DNA of 64,000 nucleotides from Calditrichota bacterium. Lineage in GTDB: Bacteria; Calditrichota; Calditrichia; Calditrichales; Calditrichaceae. The number at the start of each line of letters is the position of its first letter. Positions within the stretch are counted from its first letter, which is position 1. The notes under the pieces are model-generated. The model was not told where the DNA came from, did no database searches, and was given only the letters and a program-made list of their open reading frames with translations. The stretch covers positions 186,001 to 250,000 of the forward strand of contig RQOG01000006.1 of assembly GCA_003854985.1 (NCBI GenBank), in the 5' to 3' direction. This document shows positions 56,080 to 64,000 of this stretch, piece by piece. Both the position numbers and the translations under genes were made by a program.

Positions 56080-56149
56080 TAAAGCCGTTAATTCATGATC
56101 AGCCTTGCCTTTTGTGGCAATCATTTCTAAATTTGCCCTTAAGTTTAAT

Positions 56150-56223
56150 GCCCCTGTAGCTCAGCAGGATAGAGCAGAGGCTTCCTAAGCCTTGTGTCGG
56201 GAGTTCGAATCTCTCCAGGGGTA
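56150..56223 (+). tRNA. tRNA-Arg (anticodon CCT)
   Basis: A full cloverleaf. The acceptor stem GCCCCTG/CAGGGGT has a G-U first pair. The D stem is GCTC/GAGC. The anticodon stem GAGGC/GCCTT has loop TTCCTAA, giving anticodon CCT and reading AGG. The variable loop is GTGTC. The T arm GGGAG/CTCTC has loop TTCGAAT, with discriminator A. CCA is not encoded. A T-run follows at once and probably terminates it. Confidence 0.96.
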
Positions 56224-56270
56224 CTTTTTTTACCATACATTTTAAATGATGGTTAAGTCTGATAATTAAT

Positions 56271-57422
56271 ATGACATTATCATACAAAGAAATAGGTCCG
56301 AGCGGAACTGTTCAGATTCATCAGGTAACCACAAAAAAAGATTTAAAGCATTTTATAAACCTGCCATACCAATTAAGGAAGAATGATCCGTATTGGATAC
56401 CTCCCCTTAAAGCTGAGCAGAAAAAAATATTTGATATCCGGCGTAATTCGCTGTTTAAACACATAAAACATCAATTTTTTATGCTTAAAAATAACGGACA
56501 ATTTACCGGTCGCATCGCCGCATACATTAATCCGGAAGTCAATCAATATTTAAATGAAAAGCTTGGCTTTATTGGGTATTATGAATGTATTGATGATGAA
56601 AATTCTGCAAACCTATTATTAAAAACGGCCGAAAAATGGCTTTCCGAACAGGGGGTGGAAAAAATTCGCGGGCAGTGGAATTTTGAATCCCAGGATATCG
56701 GGCTGGTAATCGAAGGTTATCAGGTTCCACCTGTGATCTTATCTTCTCAGAATCCGCCGTTTTACAATGATCATTTTCAACAATTCGGCTTTGGTAAAAT
56801 CAAGGAGCTGTTTGTTTATGGATGCGATGTGGCATCCGGTTATACCTTTCCTTATCGGTTTATAAATTATACCGATCTGATCGCCCGGCGCTATAAGATT
56901 ACAATCCGCTCCATTAATATGGACAAGCTGGCTGAAGAAACCCGGCTGATTGTCCGGCTTACGAACGAGGCTCTGGCTGACAACTGGGGCTTTTATCCAG
57001 TCCATGAAAGCGAAGCGGACGAAATCGCCCGTGATCTTAAACAGATTATCAATCCCGATATTGTTCTTTTTGCAGAAGCGGATGGACAGCCAATCGGTTA
57101 TTTACTGGCTCTTCCGGATATCAATAGTATTCTGCAAAATCTTAATGGGCGTTTATTTCCTGTCGGGATATTTAAACTGATAAGCGGAATAAAAAAAATT
57201 AACCGTTTTAGGGTGTGGTCTCTGGCCATATTAAAACCCTATCAGCAAAAAGGTGTTTCCGCGCTGCTTTTCAGGAAACTTAATGAAACGCTTGGGCATA
57301 AAATGCCTTATGTGGAAGCTAACTGGGTTTTGGAAGATAATGCATCGATGAATAACGCCATGAAGCATTTGAAATTTGTATTGATAAAGAAATACAGAAT
57401 ATATGAAAAGAGATTGAAATAA
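56271..57422 (+). CDS. GNAT-like acetyltransferase-fold protein
   Basis: 383 residues of a conserved but uncharacterised family. The N-terminal signature is LPYQLRKNDPYWIPPLKAEQ, followed by a GNAT-like fold and a second GNAT-type half with WSLAILKPYQQKGVSALLFR and VEANWVLEDNASMNNAMKHL. The Q/R-x-x-G-x-A-like acetyl-CoA loop is present as QQKGVSA. The substrate is unknown. The gene follows the tRNA by 47 bases. Confidence 0.8.
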   Translation: MTLSYKEIGPSGTVQIHQVTTKKDLKHFINLPYQLRKNDPYWIPPLKAEQKKIFDIRRNSLFKHIKHQFFMLKNNGQFTGRIAAYINPEVNQYLNEKLGFIGYYECIDDENSANLLLKTAEKWLSEQGVEKIRGQWNFESQDIGLVIEGYQVPPVILSSQNPPFYNDHFQQFGFGKIKELFVYGCDVASGYTFPYRFINYTDLIARRYKITIRSINMDKLAEETRLIVRLTNEALADNWGFYPVHESEADEIARDLKQIINPDIVLFAEADGQPIGYLLALPDINSILQNLNGRLFPVGIFKLISGIKKINRFRVWSLAILKPYQQKGVSALLFRKLNETLGHKMPYVEANWVLEDNASMNNAMKHLKFVLIKKYRIYEKRLK

Positions 57423-57666
57423 AGCAGAAGAAAAACAAGTTTAGCTTTTGATGACGAAATGAAATCATTATAAGGCGCATTGATGAAAATCATACTGAAC
57501 TGTTAAAATTTTACTTTAATTTGTGAGCTGAATAATGATATGATGGTTTAGTTGTTAAGAAAAACATGCATTGACTTATAAAAGTTTGTAATTTTGAAGC
57601 CGATAATTTAGAAGGAAGATAAAAAGATAATAAAACTATTAATATCAATCTTTAATGGAGGTAAAA

Positions 57667-58275
57667 ATGAAACAGTTGTTTGTAATCCTTGTTGTATTTT
57701 CTATGATCAGCATAATGATGAGCTGTGGCGGACCATCCCGGACTGTATCGCGTATTCAGGCCGATCAAGCTACCGATATCAGTGGTAAATGGAACGATAC
57801 CGATTCACGTTTGACCGCCGAAGCGATGATTAAGGATGTGTTGTCGCGTCCCTGGCTGATGGATTTCGAAGCTGCTAATGGCAAAAAACCTACAGTTATC
57901 GTTGGAACCATTAGAAACAAAAGCAGTGAACACATTGCGGTTGAAGCCTTTGTTAAAGATATGGAACGCGAATTGATAAACTCCGGTCAGGTTGAATTTG
58001 TCGCTTCTAGGATTGAAAGAGAAGAGGTTCGCGACGAAAGAATGGACCAACAAACTAACGCTTCTATTGAAACGGCCAAGGAACTGGGAAATGAAACCGG
58101 CGCGGATTTTATGTTAAAAGGTACAATCAATTCTTTTGTGGATTCTTTTGAAGGGCAGAAAGCCGTTTCTTACCAGGTCGATCTGGAACTGATTAATCTC
58201 GAAACCAACAGCAAAGTATGGCTTGGCAACAAGAAGATTAAAAAAATGGTTGAGCAAAAAGGCGCCAAGTGGTAA
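57667..58275 (+). CDS. LpoB-like penicillin-binding-protein activator lipoprotein
   Basis: About 202 residues from ATG 57667, which has GGAGG nine bases ahead; ATG 57655 would contain that site. The lipoprotein signal ends at IMMSC. The LpoB/CsgG-like domain reads AEAMIKDVLSRPWL, PTVIVGTIRNKSSEHI, the ELINSGQVEFVAS strand and ADFMLKGTINSFVD. In Escherichia coli LpoB activates the synthase PBP1b from the outer membrane. No PBP gene is in the window. A terminator follows, so it may be transcribed alone. Confidence 0.87.
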   Translation: MKQLFVILVVFSMISIMMSCGGPSRTVSRIQADQATDISGKWNDTDSRLTAEAMIKDVLSRPWLMDFEAANGKKPTVIVGTIRNKSSEHIAVEAFVKDMERELINSGQVEFVASRIEREEVRDERMDQQTNASIETAKELGNETGADFMLKGTINSFVDSFEGQKAVSYQVDLELINLETNSKVWLGNKKIKKMVEQKGAKW

Positions 58276-58295
58276 TTAAGTATTTAAAGTTAAAT

Positions 58296-58323
58296 CCGGT
58301 GAATATTGTTTTCACCGGTTTTG
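58296..58323 (+). terminator. intrinsic terminator after the LpoB-like gene
   Basis: A perfect 8-bp stem, CCGGTGAA with TTCACCGG, around a 7-base loop, then TTTT. Confidence 0.75.
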
Positions 58324-58411
58324 AATCTTTACTGGATATAAGAAAACTGATAAATCAGGTATAAATAAGTAAATAATTTAAAAATCCGGGCGATGATTAA
58401 AAAAAGTTAAA

Positions 58412-59857
58412 ATGAATTTTAGGAGAATGATAAATAAAATGAAAATATCCCGGCAAAAACTGATTTATTCGGTATTATTTACTTTTTTCATACTATATCT
58501 TTTTAATGGATGCGCGGCTACCAGAACCGCAGTTAAATTTTATGACCCCATTACAACCGATCTAAGTTTCGGCAGATATGAGGATGCCAGCAAAAAAATA
58601 GATCTTGCTAAGACGCAAAATCAATATGTCGAAAAAGACCGGGTTCTTTATTATCTCGATAAGGGAATCGTACTTTATTATGCCGGACAGCATCAGCAGA
58701 GCAATGAATATTTCGACAAAGCCGAACTGGCTATGGAAGAACTTTTTACAAAAAGTATCTCCAAGGCCGCCGCTTCATTTATTCTTAACGATAATGTTAT
58801 GGATTATTTTGGCGAAATCTATGAAAATATTTATATCAATGTTTTTAAAGCGCTCAATTATATCAACATGGATCAATTCAACGAAGCCTATGTGGAAATA
58901 AAGCGGGTCAACGACAAACTGCGCGAGTTGGATACGAAATACGGCGATATGGCCCGGGAAATGAACAGCGCCGAAGACGCGCATGATAATATTAAATATA
59001 TATCGCCAAATTTTTATAATAATGCTCTGGCCAACTATCTAAGCTATCTTGTTTTCAGGGCGGACAGGGAATATGATAACAGCCGGATTTCTTTTGAAAA
59101 AATGCAGGAAGCTTTTCAAACACAACCGAAGGTTTATGACTACCAGATTCCTGCAAGTTTACAATCAGCAACATTAGCCGACGGATCGGATCGTTTTGAT
59201 CAGAATAGTAATATTTTAAGCATTCTGGCCTTTACCGGACAGGCGCCCTTTAAACGCGCCGTGGGTGGTCAGATCACTACTTATGACGATGCCATCGGTA
59301 TACACGGTCTTGAAATGCCGATAGCTCTGCCAAATATTTATTTCCCGGGCGTTAAATCCGGATATCACTTTAAATTTGCTTTTCCCGCTCTTACCGTAAA
59401 CCCATCAAAAATTGCCTTTGTAGAGGTTTATGTGGACGGCCAGAAAATAGGCGAATTGGAAGTTCTGGAAAAAATGGATCAGATTGCCAAATATACCTTT
59501 GATTCCCGGATGACCATGGTTGCCGTGAAGACTATTTTGAGAACGGTTTCAAAAGGATTACTTGCCGCAGAAGGTAAAAAGAAGTTAAAAGAAAAAACCG
59601 GCGCCAATGCTTTTTGGGGTACTGTACTCAATGCGGCGGCTGATATTGCGGTAGACGCTACCGAAAATCCCGATCTGAGAGGCTGGCGAACCATGCCGCA
59701 AACCTGTTATGCAGGCGAATTTCCGATAACTCCCGGCCGGCATAATGTCGAGATAAGATTTCTGCAAAGAGACCGGATTGTGGTAGACAAAAAAGTGTAT
59801 CCTGAATTTGAGGTAAAAAATAATATCAATTTAGTAGACGCTTATTCATTTAATTAA
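58412..59857 (+). CDS. COG3014-like lipoprotein with TPR-type helices
   Basis: 481 residues. A signal ending LFNGCAAT gives a lipid-anchored cysteine. The first half is helical and TPR-like (YYLDKGIVLYYAGQHQQSNE). The second half is beta-rich and contains IYFPGVKSGYHFKFAFPALT and the C-terminal GWRTMPQTCYAGEFPITPGR. This matches the COG3014 family, often found beside LpoB and LPP20 proteins. In-frame ATGs at 58412, 58427 and 58439 are all possible starts; AGGAG at 58420-58424 would favour 58439. Confidence 0.8.
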   Translation: MNFRRMINKMKISRQKLIYSVLFTFFILYLFNGCAATRTAVKFYDPITTDLSFGRYEDASKKIDLAKTQNQYVEKDRVLYYLDKGIVLYYAGQHQQSNEYFDKAELAMEELFTKSISKAAASFILNDNVMDYFGEIYENIYINVFKALNYINMDQFNEAYVEIKRVNDKLRELDTKYGDMAREMNSAEDAHDNIKYISPNFYNNALANYLSYLVFRADREYDNSRISFEKMQEAFQTQPKVYDYQIPASLQSATLADGSDRFDQNSNILSILAFTGQAPFKRAVGGQITTYDDAIGIHGLEMPIALPNIYFPGVKSGYHFKFAFPALTVNPSKIAFVEVYVDGQKIGELEVLEKMDQIAKYTFDSRMTMVAVKTILRTVSKGLLAAEGKKKLKEKTGANAFWGTVLNAAADIAVDATENPDLRGWRTMPQTCYAGEFPITPGRHNVEIRFLQRDRIVVDKKVYPEFEVKNNINLVDAYSFN

Positions 59858-59874
59858 AAAATCAGGATTAAATT

Positions 59875-60906
59875 ATGAAATTAATAAAAGCATATGTTTT
59901 AATTTCCCTAATTTCTCTTGTTTTAATTCAGTGTTCATCTGCGGAAAAAACGAGAAATATTGCGGCCGATGATAAAAATCCTTCATGGATCGATACCCCC
60001 CATGATATGTATCCGCAGGAACAGTATTTTACAGGCGTAGGAACCGGTGATTCAAGGGATGCCGCCGAAAATAACGCGATCGGTTCTATTGCAAAAATAT
60101 TTCAGTCACAGGTACGCGTAAGCCAGTCGCTGCAGGAGGCTTTCCTGGAAACTGAAAATTCTTTTAAAAGCGAATCCCAAATGAATCGGAATACCAGAAT
60201 TGGCAGTAATCTGGAGCTTAAAAATGTAAAAGTACAGCAATCTCATTTTTCATCAAAAGATGGTTTGTATTACGTTCTGGCTACGCTGGACAGACTGGAA
60301 ACGGCCGGGCTGTACAAAGATGATATAAGTAAAAACAATGCTTCTATAAGCGAAACATATCTCGATGCTCAAAACGCGCCGGATAAGAATAAGAAATATG
60401 TTCTTTTATCCAGAGCAAAAGCCAAATACGATCAAAACCAGGGTTTAAAAGAAATCTATAAAATCCTGATGCCCACAAAGGCTGAAATACCGGAAGCGGT
60501 TACGGGAGACGAGATCAACAAAGAACTTAATGAAGCAACAGAACAGATTTCTGCCGGTTTACAACCGGATGCTAATTGTCCCCCCGCCGTATCCGATTAT
60601 ATAAAGGAATTAATCGGGAAGATCGGCTTTCCGATGAAAGAGGGCCGGACAGATTTTATATTCAAATATAATCTGACTCTGAATCCGGCAGAGATGAACC
60701 GGAGCGACATGACGGGATTTAACTGGAAACTGACGGTGGAAATTATCGATAATATTTCGGGTTCTTCCATGAATGCTTTTAATGTGGATAAACGTACGCT
60801 TGGTATTTCGGAAGAACAGGCCAAATTAAAGATCATGAAATCGGTTCAAGAAGAAATTACAGGAAGTTTGTATAAAAAGTTTATTGAGTATATGGCGCAG
60901 AAATAA
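59875..60906 (+). CDS. LPP20-family lipoprotein
   Basis: 343 residues with a lipoprotein signal (LISLVLIQC, then SSAEKT). The LPP20-like domain reads YFTGVGTGDSRDAAENNAIG, then SIAKIFQSQVRVSQSL and GLYYVLATLDRLETA. A second, beta-rich half (about 220-343) has an LPS-assembly or TolB-N-like feel but is not assigned. It follows the COG3014-like gene by 17 bases. LPP20 proteins are outer-membrane lipoproteins; the molecular role is unknown. Confidence 0.83.
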   Translation: MKLIKAYVLISLISLVLIQCSSAEKTRNIAADDKNPSWIDTPHDMYPQEQYFTGVGTGDSRDAAENNAIGSIAKIFQSQVRVSQSLQEAFLETENSFKSESQMNRNTRIGSNLELKNVKVQQSHFSSKDGLYYVLATLDRLETAGLYKDDISKNNASISETYLDAQNAPDKNKKYVLLSRAKAKYDQNQGLKEIYKILMPTKAEIPEAVTGDEINKELNEATEQISAGLQPDANCPPAVSDYIKELIGKIGFPMKEGRTDFIFKYNLTLNPAEMNRSDMTGFNWKLTVEIIDNISGSSMNAFNVDKRTLGISEEQAKLKIMKSVQEEITGSLYKKFIEYMAQK

Positions 60907-60928
60907 TAAATAATATTTATTAAAAAAG

Positions 60929-60957
60929 TGGAAATTTGATTTAAATCAATGTATAAT
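60929..60957 (+). promoter_or_regulatory. possible promoter upstream of the short LPP20 gene
   Basis: A perfect TATAAT at 60952-60957 with TGGAAA 17 bases upstream, in the 121-base gap before the next gene. The -35 match is weak. Confidence 0.3.
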
Positions 60958-61027
60958 ATGGGTGAAAAATTAATAATTGTCGTTTAGAAATGACCTAAAT
61001 CATTAACTAATTATAAGGAGAGTAAGA

Positions 61028-61639
61028 ATGAAGAAGTACATTATCGCTTTATTATCGATGGTTATCGCTGCATTTTTTATCACATCCTGCGGTGGTGGCA
61101 AAAAGGCTGTGGCAGATCCTGCAGATGCCGATTTTGTTGAAGTAGCCGATCCTTTTGAAGATTTAACAACCATGGCTAACCAGATTATCGAAGGCGGCGG
61201 TGTGGCCGCAGTGGGCGAAGGCATTTCCGAACGCAGCGATATAGCGAAGGAAAAGGCAGTAACTAATGCCCAGGGTAAATTAGCAGAGATTTTTGATCTG
61301 AAAGTCCAGAAAATGAAAAAATCTTTTATGGAAGAAATCGGCAGCGCGGATGATTCGGAAATCAATGAAGCCTTTACATCGGTTACGAAAACTTTAACCA
61401 GCAAGGTATTAAAAGGCGCGATCGTACAAAAATCGAAAATGACAAAAAATCCAAAGACCAATCAATATAAAACCGGTGTTGTCGTTGCCATTACGCCTAA
61501 AACGGTTAACATGTCTGTTATGGATGAATTGGAAGCTTCGAAACCCAAACTGTATGAAAGATTCAGAGCTTCTCAGGCTTATGAAGAACTTAAAAATGAA
61601 ATGGACGATTACGAAAAACAACAGAGCGGCGGAATGTAA
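61028..61639 (+). CDS. short LPP20-like lipoprotein
   Basis: 203 residues. The lipoprotein signal ends at AFFITSC, then GGGKKA. The domain reads GVAAVGEGISERSDIAKEKA, then VTNAQGKLAEIFDLKVQKMK, and ends YKTGVVVAITPKTVNMSV, a single LPP20-type unit. The tail is Lys/Glu-rich (about 170-203). AAGGAGAG precedes the ATG, and a strong terminator follows. It may be expressed at high level as a monocistronic unit, judging from its ribosome site and terminator. Confidence 0.8.
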   Translation: MKKYIIALLSMVIAAFFITSCGGGKKAVADPADADFVEVADPFEDLTTMANQIIEGGGVAAVGEGISERSDIAKEKAVTNAQGKLAEIFDLKVQKMKKSFMEEIGSADDSEINEAFTSVTKTLTSKVLKGAIVQKSKMTKNPKTNQYKTGVVVAITPKTVNMSVMDELEASKPKLYERFRASQAYEELKNEMDDYEKQQSGGM

Positions 61640-61647
61640 TTTTGTTA

Positions 61648-61678
61648 AGGGGGTGGTTTAGCCATCCCCTCTTTTTTT
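61648..61678 (+). terminator. strong intrinsic terminator after the short LPP20 gene
   Basis: AGGGGGTGG pairs with CCATCCCCT (one G-T wobble) around TTTAG, followed by C and seven T. Confidence 0.9.
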
Positions 61679-61702
61679 AATATTTAATTTTAGTGAAAAT
61701 AT

Positions 61703-62473
61703 ATGGATAGGATGTCTTGCAAAATAAAGAATGGATTTTTCTGGTTATTGGCAGTTTTAGGAGCCTTGGAAGCCTCCAATACTTATCCCACATGGTTTCT
61801 GTATCCTAAAAATTATGATAGTATCTATGTGGGTTATACTTATAATGGTTCTCCGGAATATATAGACGCAGAGAATACCTTTTGCGTTTATCAGGAATGT
61901 ATTGTATCCGGAACTCTGGAAATTTATGGAACGGAAAAAGAACAGGGTTTATTGAGAAATAGTAATTATTATTATTTTTTTTCTCCGGATTCCCTGGAAG
62001 CTGTGCGCGATAAGTTATATCAAGCAGATCGGTTTAACATCAGCATATTAACGGATGATTATGTTTCTGCCTTTGTGCTGGATACGGCTTATCAGTTTCA
62101 GGCTGAATATATCGATTCCAGGAACTTACAGGCTCCGGAATGGCTGAATAAAGATTTTTTTGAAGATGACAAATACTATTATGGAATCGGAATGTACACT
62201 TCAACCGGCGGAGAGTCGGATGCATGGAAAACAGCAGAGGAAAGATCTATATTCAAAATTATTACCAATATCGCTGTTCAGTTTCATAAGCTTAAAATGT
62301 TTAAACAGGATGAGGCCGGGGCTGAAATAATGGATGAAATATCTATTATAAAAGTTAAATATCTTCTTAAAAATATTAAGATTCTTGAACGGTATCCGGA
62401 CAGAGAAAATGCCCTGTTTTATGTTTTAACGCGAATTGCGAAAAGCGATGTAATATCGCCAATGATGCGCTAA
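61703..62473 (+). CDS. exported LPP20-related protein
   Basis: 256 residues with an N-terminal hydrophobic signal (NGFFWLLAVLGALEAS) but no lipobox cysteine. Two weakly similar halves are seen. Each has a 'P.W......Y.G.G/Y' entry (TYPTWFLYPKNYDSIYVGYT and APEWLNKDFFEDDKYYYGIG) followed by an 'A...A...' helix, which is the LPP20 pattern. Function unknown. It lies in the lipoprotein cluster and precedes the DUF2135 gene by 25 bases. Confidence 0.65.
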   Translation: MDRMSCKIKNGFFWLLAVLGALEASNTYPTWFLYPKNYDSIYVGYTYNGSPEYIDAENTFCVYQECIVSGTLEIYGTEKEQGLLRNSNYYYFFSPDSLEAVRDKLYQADRFNISILTDDYVSAFVLDTAYQFQAEYIDSRNLQAPEWLNKDFFEDDKYYYGIGMYTSTGGESDAWKTAEERSIFKIITNIAVQFHKLKMFKQDEAGAEIMDEISIIKVKYLLKNIKILERYPDRENALFYVLTRIAKSDVISPMMR

Positions 62474-62498
62474 CTCATATACATGAAAGGAACATCCA

Positions 62499-63674
62499 AT
62501 GAAATCAACCATCATTTTTTTGATGTGTTCCGTCCTATATTTATCCGCCTATGATTTTAAAATTACGGTTCAATGGAATGAAATGGCTATGGATGGTGAA
62601 GCGGAAGCGCTCCTTCAGTACTATCATGACGGCAAGGTAGAATTGATCAGAGGAAATAGTAATAAACCTTCTTCAGACGGGAATGTTACGACGAACCGCA
62701 CACTTACCGGGAATTCACAGGAATTTGTGATTCAAAATGCCAAAGGACGTTTGTTCAATATTTATATCGCCAATATTTTAATGGATGAAGATTTTGCCAC
62801 GGAAGATGATTTTTTAATGCTTTCCCGTTCCGAAGCGATGGCCTTAATAGAGGATAATCTTAATAAAAAAACATACCAGGTAAAATTGCCCACGAATGCC
62901 CCGGGATTGATTTTCCGTGCCGGCGCAGTAGTTGACGGTTTTTTCTATAATTTTCTGGAAATGTTCGCGCAACAAAGGATTTATAATGTCACCATGATTA
63001 ACGCGGCAACCGGAAGATTGCTTGAAGATGTGAATGTGATAATCAAGGAGCGAAGAACGGGTGAAACCTCGGCTATGGGCGTTACCAGCGCCAATGGATA
63101 TTTTGCAGAAAAACTGGATTATGGCAAATATACGGCTGTCTTCGCCAAGGAAGGATTTATTACCGCTGAGCATAATTTCGAAATGGATATAACGGAACTG
63201 CCGGTAAGCATGAATTTTGCAATGACCCCGGAAATAAAAAATTATCGTATTGTACTGACCTGGGGACCATATCCGACCGATTTGGATGCCCATCTTGCCG
63301 GTCCTATGCCGGAAGGCGGACGGTTTCATATCTGGTGGGATCAAAAAACCCTCATTGGCGGAATTAATTTTCTGGACATCGACGATAAAGATAAATACGG
63401 ACCGGAAACCATCACGATATATAAACCGGCTGCAGGTGTTTATGAATATGCCGTTCATAATTATACGGCTAGAAACCGTGCAAATACCCTTGATCTTTCC
63501 CTGAGCGGAGCAAGAGTGGATGTTTATGCGGACAACAGACTCCAGGCAACTTTTATCGCCCCGCAAAATCAACGCGGCAATGTATGGAAGGTTTTCAGAA
63601 TTGAGCCGAATAATCAGATTGTTCCCGTTAACGAAATGTTTGATGATCACCGAAGCTCAAAAATCTTACAATAG
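62499..63674 (+). CDS. secreted DUF2135 (YfaP-like) protein with carboxypeptidase-regulatory-like domain
   Basis: 391 residues with a signal peptide (cleaved near YLSAYDF). The middle (about 160-245) is a carboxypeptidase-regulatory-like fold (YNVTMINAATGRLLEDVNVI, GYFAEKLDYGKYTAVFAKEG). The C-terminal DUF2135 domain (about 250-370) carries RIVLTWGPYPTDLDAHLAGP, FLDIDDKDKYGPETITI and GVYEYAVHNYTAR. YfaP-type proteins are periplasmic; their role is unknown. AAAGGAAC precedes the ATG. It belongs to the same run as the LPP20 genes. Confidence 0.8.
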   Translation: MKSTIIFLMCSVLYLSAYDFKITVQWNEMAMDGEAEALLQYYHDGKVELIRGNSNKPSSDGNVTTNRTLTGNSQEFVIQNAKGRLFNIYIANILMDEDFATEDDFLMLSRSEAMALIEDNLNKKTYQVKLPTNAPGLIFRAGAVVDGFFYNFLEMFAQQRIYNVTMINAATGRLLEDVNVIIKERRTGETSAMGVTSANGYFAEKLDYGKYTAVFAKEGFITAEHNFEMDITELPVSMNFAMTPEIKNYRIVLTWGPYPTDLDAHLAGPMPEGGRFHIWWDQKTLIGGINFLDIDDKDKYGPETITIYKPAAGVYEYAVHNYTARNRANTLDLSLSGARVDVYADNRLQATFIAPQNQRGNVWKVFRIEPNNQIVPVNEMFDDHRSSKILQ

Positions 63675-63698
63675 GTATTAATGTCAGCGGGAGAAATC

Positions 63699-64000
63699 AT
63701 GAAAAACATCAGGTTGTTTCCGGATAGTGTCATACTGATCGTTCTGTGTTTGTTTGCTATTAATTATAGTGTCGCCCAGGAATCTTTTAAGGACTGGCTG
63801 AAAAAAGATCAGCAGGCCCTTCAAAGCTATCTGGAAAAAGAAGACAAAGCTTTTATGGAGTTTCTGAAAAAAGACTGGAAAGCCTTTCAGTCGATGGACG
63901 GTGAAAAAAGTGATAACAAACCAAAGCCAAAAGATATACCGATCGCCAAGCCGGAACCTGTGAAAGAAGTTACCGATCGGCCCGTAGCCCCTGTTAAAAT
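63699..64000 (+). CDS. secreted protein, 3' end cut by the window
   Basis: The frame is open to the window edge. ATG 63699 follows GCGGGAG at good spacing; an earlier in-frame ATG at 63681 is less likely. The signal peptide SVILIVLCLFAINYSVAQ is followed by repeated ESFKDWLKKDQQ, LQSYLEKEDKAFMEFLKKDW and KAFQSMDG helices. A Lys/Pro-rich linker comes next. The catalytic or binding domain, if any, lies beyond the window. No function assigned. Confidence 0.7.
   Translation, partial: MKNIRLFPDSVILIVLCLFAINYSVAQESFKDWLKKDQQALQSYLEKEDKAFMEFLKKDWKAFQSMDGEKSDNKPKPKDIPIAKPEPVKEVTDRPVAPVK

Noticed and set aside
56099-56287. 62-codon minus-strand frame containing 'LERFELPTQGLGS'
   Set aside because: This translation is a known artefact of reading tRNA genes on the opposite strand; the locus is tRNA-Arg.
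56150-57422. Integrated element at the tRNA-Arg gene
   Set aside because: No integrase, no duplicated tRNA 3' end, and the following gene is an ordinary chromosomal GNAT-like family.
62844-63650. 268-codon minus-strand frame opposite the DUF2135 gene
   Set aside because: The plus strand encodes convincing domains; the antisense translation is His/Ile/Arg-rich without pattern.

Overview
The window reads as a chromosomal piece of a Gram-negative bacterium from the FCB side of the tree. Calditrichota, Ignavibacteria or a KSB1-like lineage fit best, but I cannot name the species. The evidence is: separate heptose kinase and adenylyltransferase genes for LPS; two secreted proteins ending in type IX secretion (T9SS) type A sorting domains of the 'NFPNPFN...GIYIYRL...KKMVLLK' kind; a GWxTD-domain protein; many lipoproteins; and a tiny COX24/bS22-type basic ribosomal protein gene. 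Most of the window is dense, co-directional housekeeping sequence with moderate GC. About 42-46 kb is much more AT-rich and looks acquired.

Layout. 0-3.9 kb: heptose kinase (5' cut) and adenylyltransferase, a LysM lytic transglycosylase, a zinc-ribbon/TPR protein and a 31-residue basic protein, closed by a terminator. 3.9-6.3 kb: xseA-xseB-nadK. 6.4-14.6 kb, minus strand: pdxJ, a GH2-like/membrane fusion, smc and a GWxTD protein, packed as one operon. 14.7-15.8 kb, minus strand: a tandem pair of related lipoproteins. 16-21.3 kb: ligA, secD, secF and a STAS protein, then a terminator. 21.3-31.95 kb: a metallophosphatase-like protein, a divergent trpD-like gene with a probable AUA start, chorismate mutase, mltG, a UvrD/PcrA helicase, a 1213-residue TPR protein and a TolB-like propeller lipoprotein, then a terminator. 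32-41.6 kb: the mrfA-mrfB repair pair, long-chain acyl-CoA ligase, DUF4416, plsY, gpsA, a double-Usp protein and class I fructose-bisphosphatase.

41.7-53.5 kb is the accessory part. It holds a TerB-like gene, a lone TIR-domain protein in AT-rich DNA, a three-FN3 lipoprotein behind an unusual leader, a 90-bp T9SS-tail remnant, a large FG-GAP/CARDB T9SS protein with two odd amphipathic modules, a membrane-bound AraC-type regulator and a PQQ-propeller T9SS protein. A near-identical direct repeat of about 197 bp brackets the large T9SS gene. 53.5-57.4 kb returns to housekeeping: asnS, a LOG-like protein, acylphosphatase, apt, tRNA-Arg(CCT) and a GNAT-like protein.

57.6-64 kb is a run of envelope lipoproteins: LpoB-like, COG3014-like, two LPP20-like and one LPP20-like relative, then a DUF2135 protein and a cut secreted protein. 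It is probably a cell-wall-associated envelope complex.

The best candidates for something undescribed are the TIR protein island, the GH2-like pseudoenzyme fused to a membrane domain next to smc, the paired amphipathic modules of the large T9SS protein, the divergent TrpD, and the LPP20/LpoB lipoprotein cluster. No CRISPR array, transposase, rRNA or prophage was seen.
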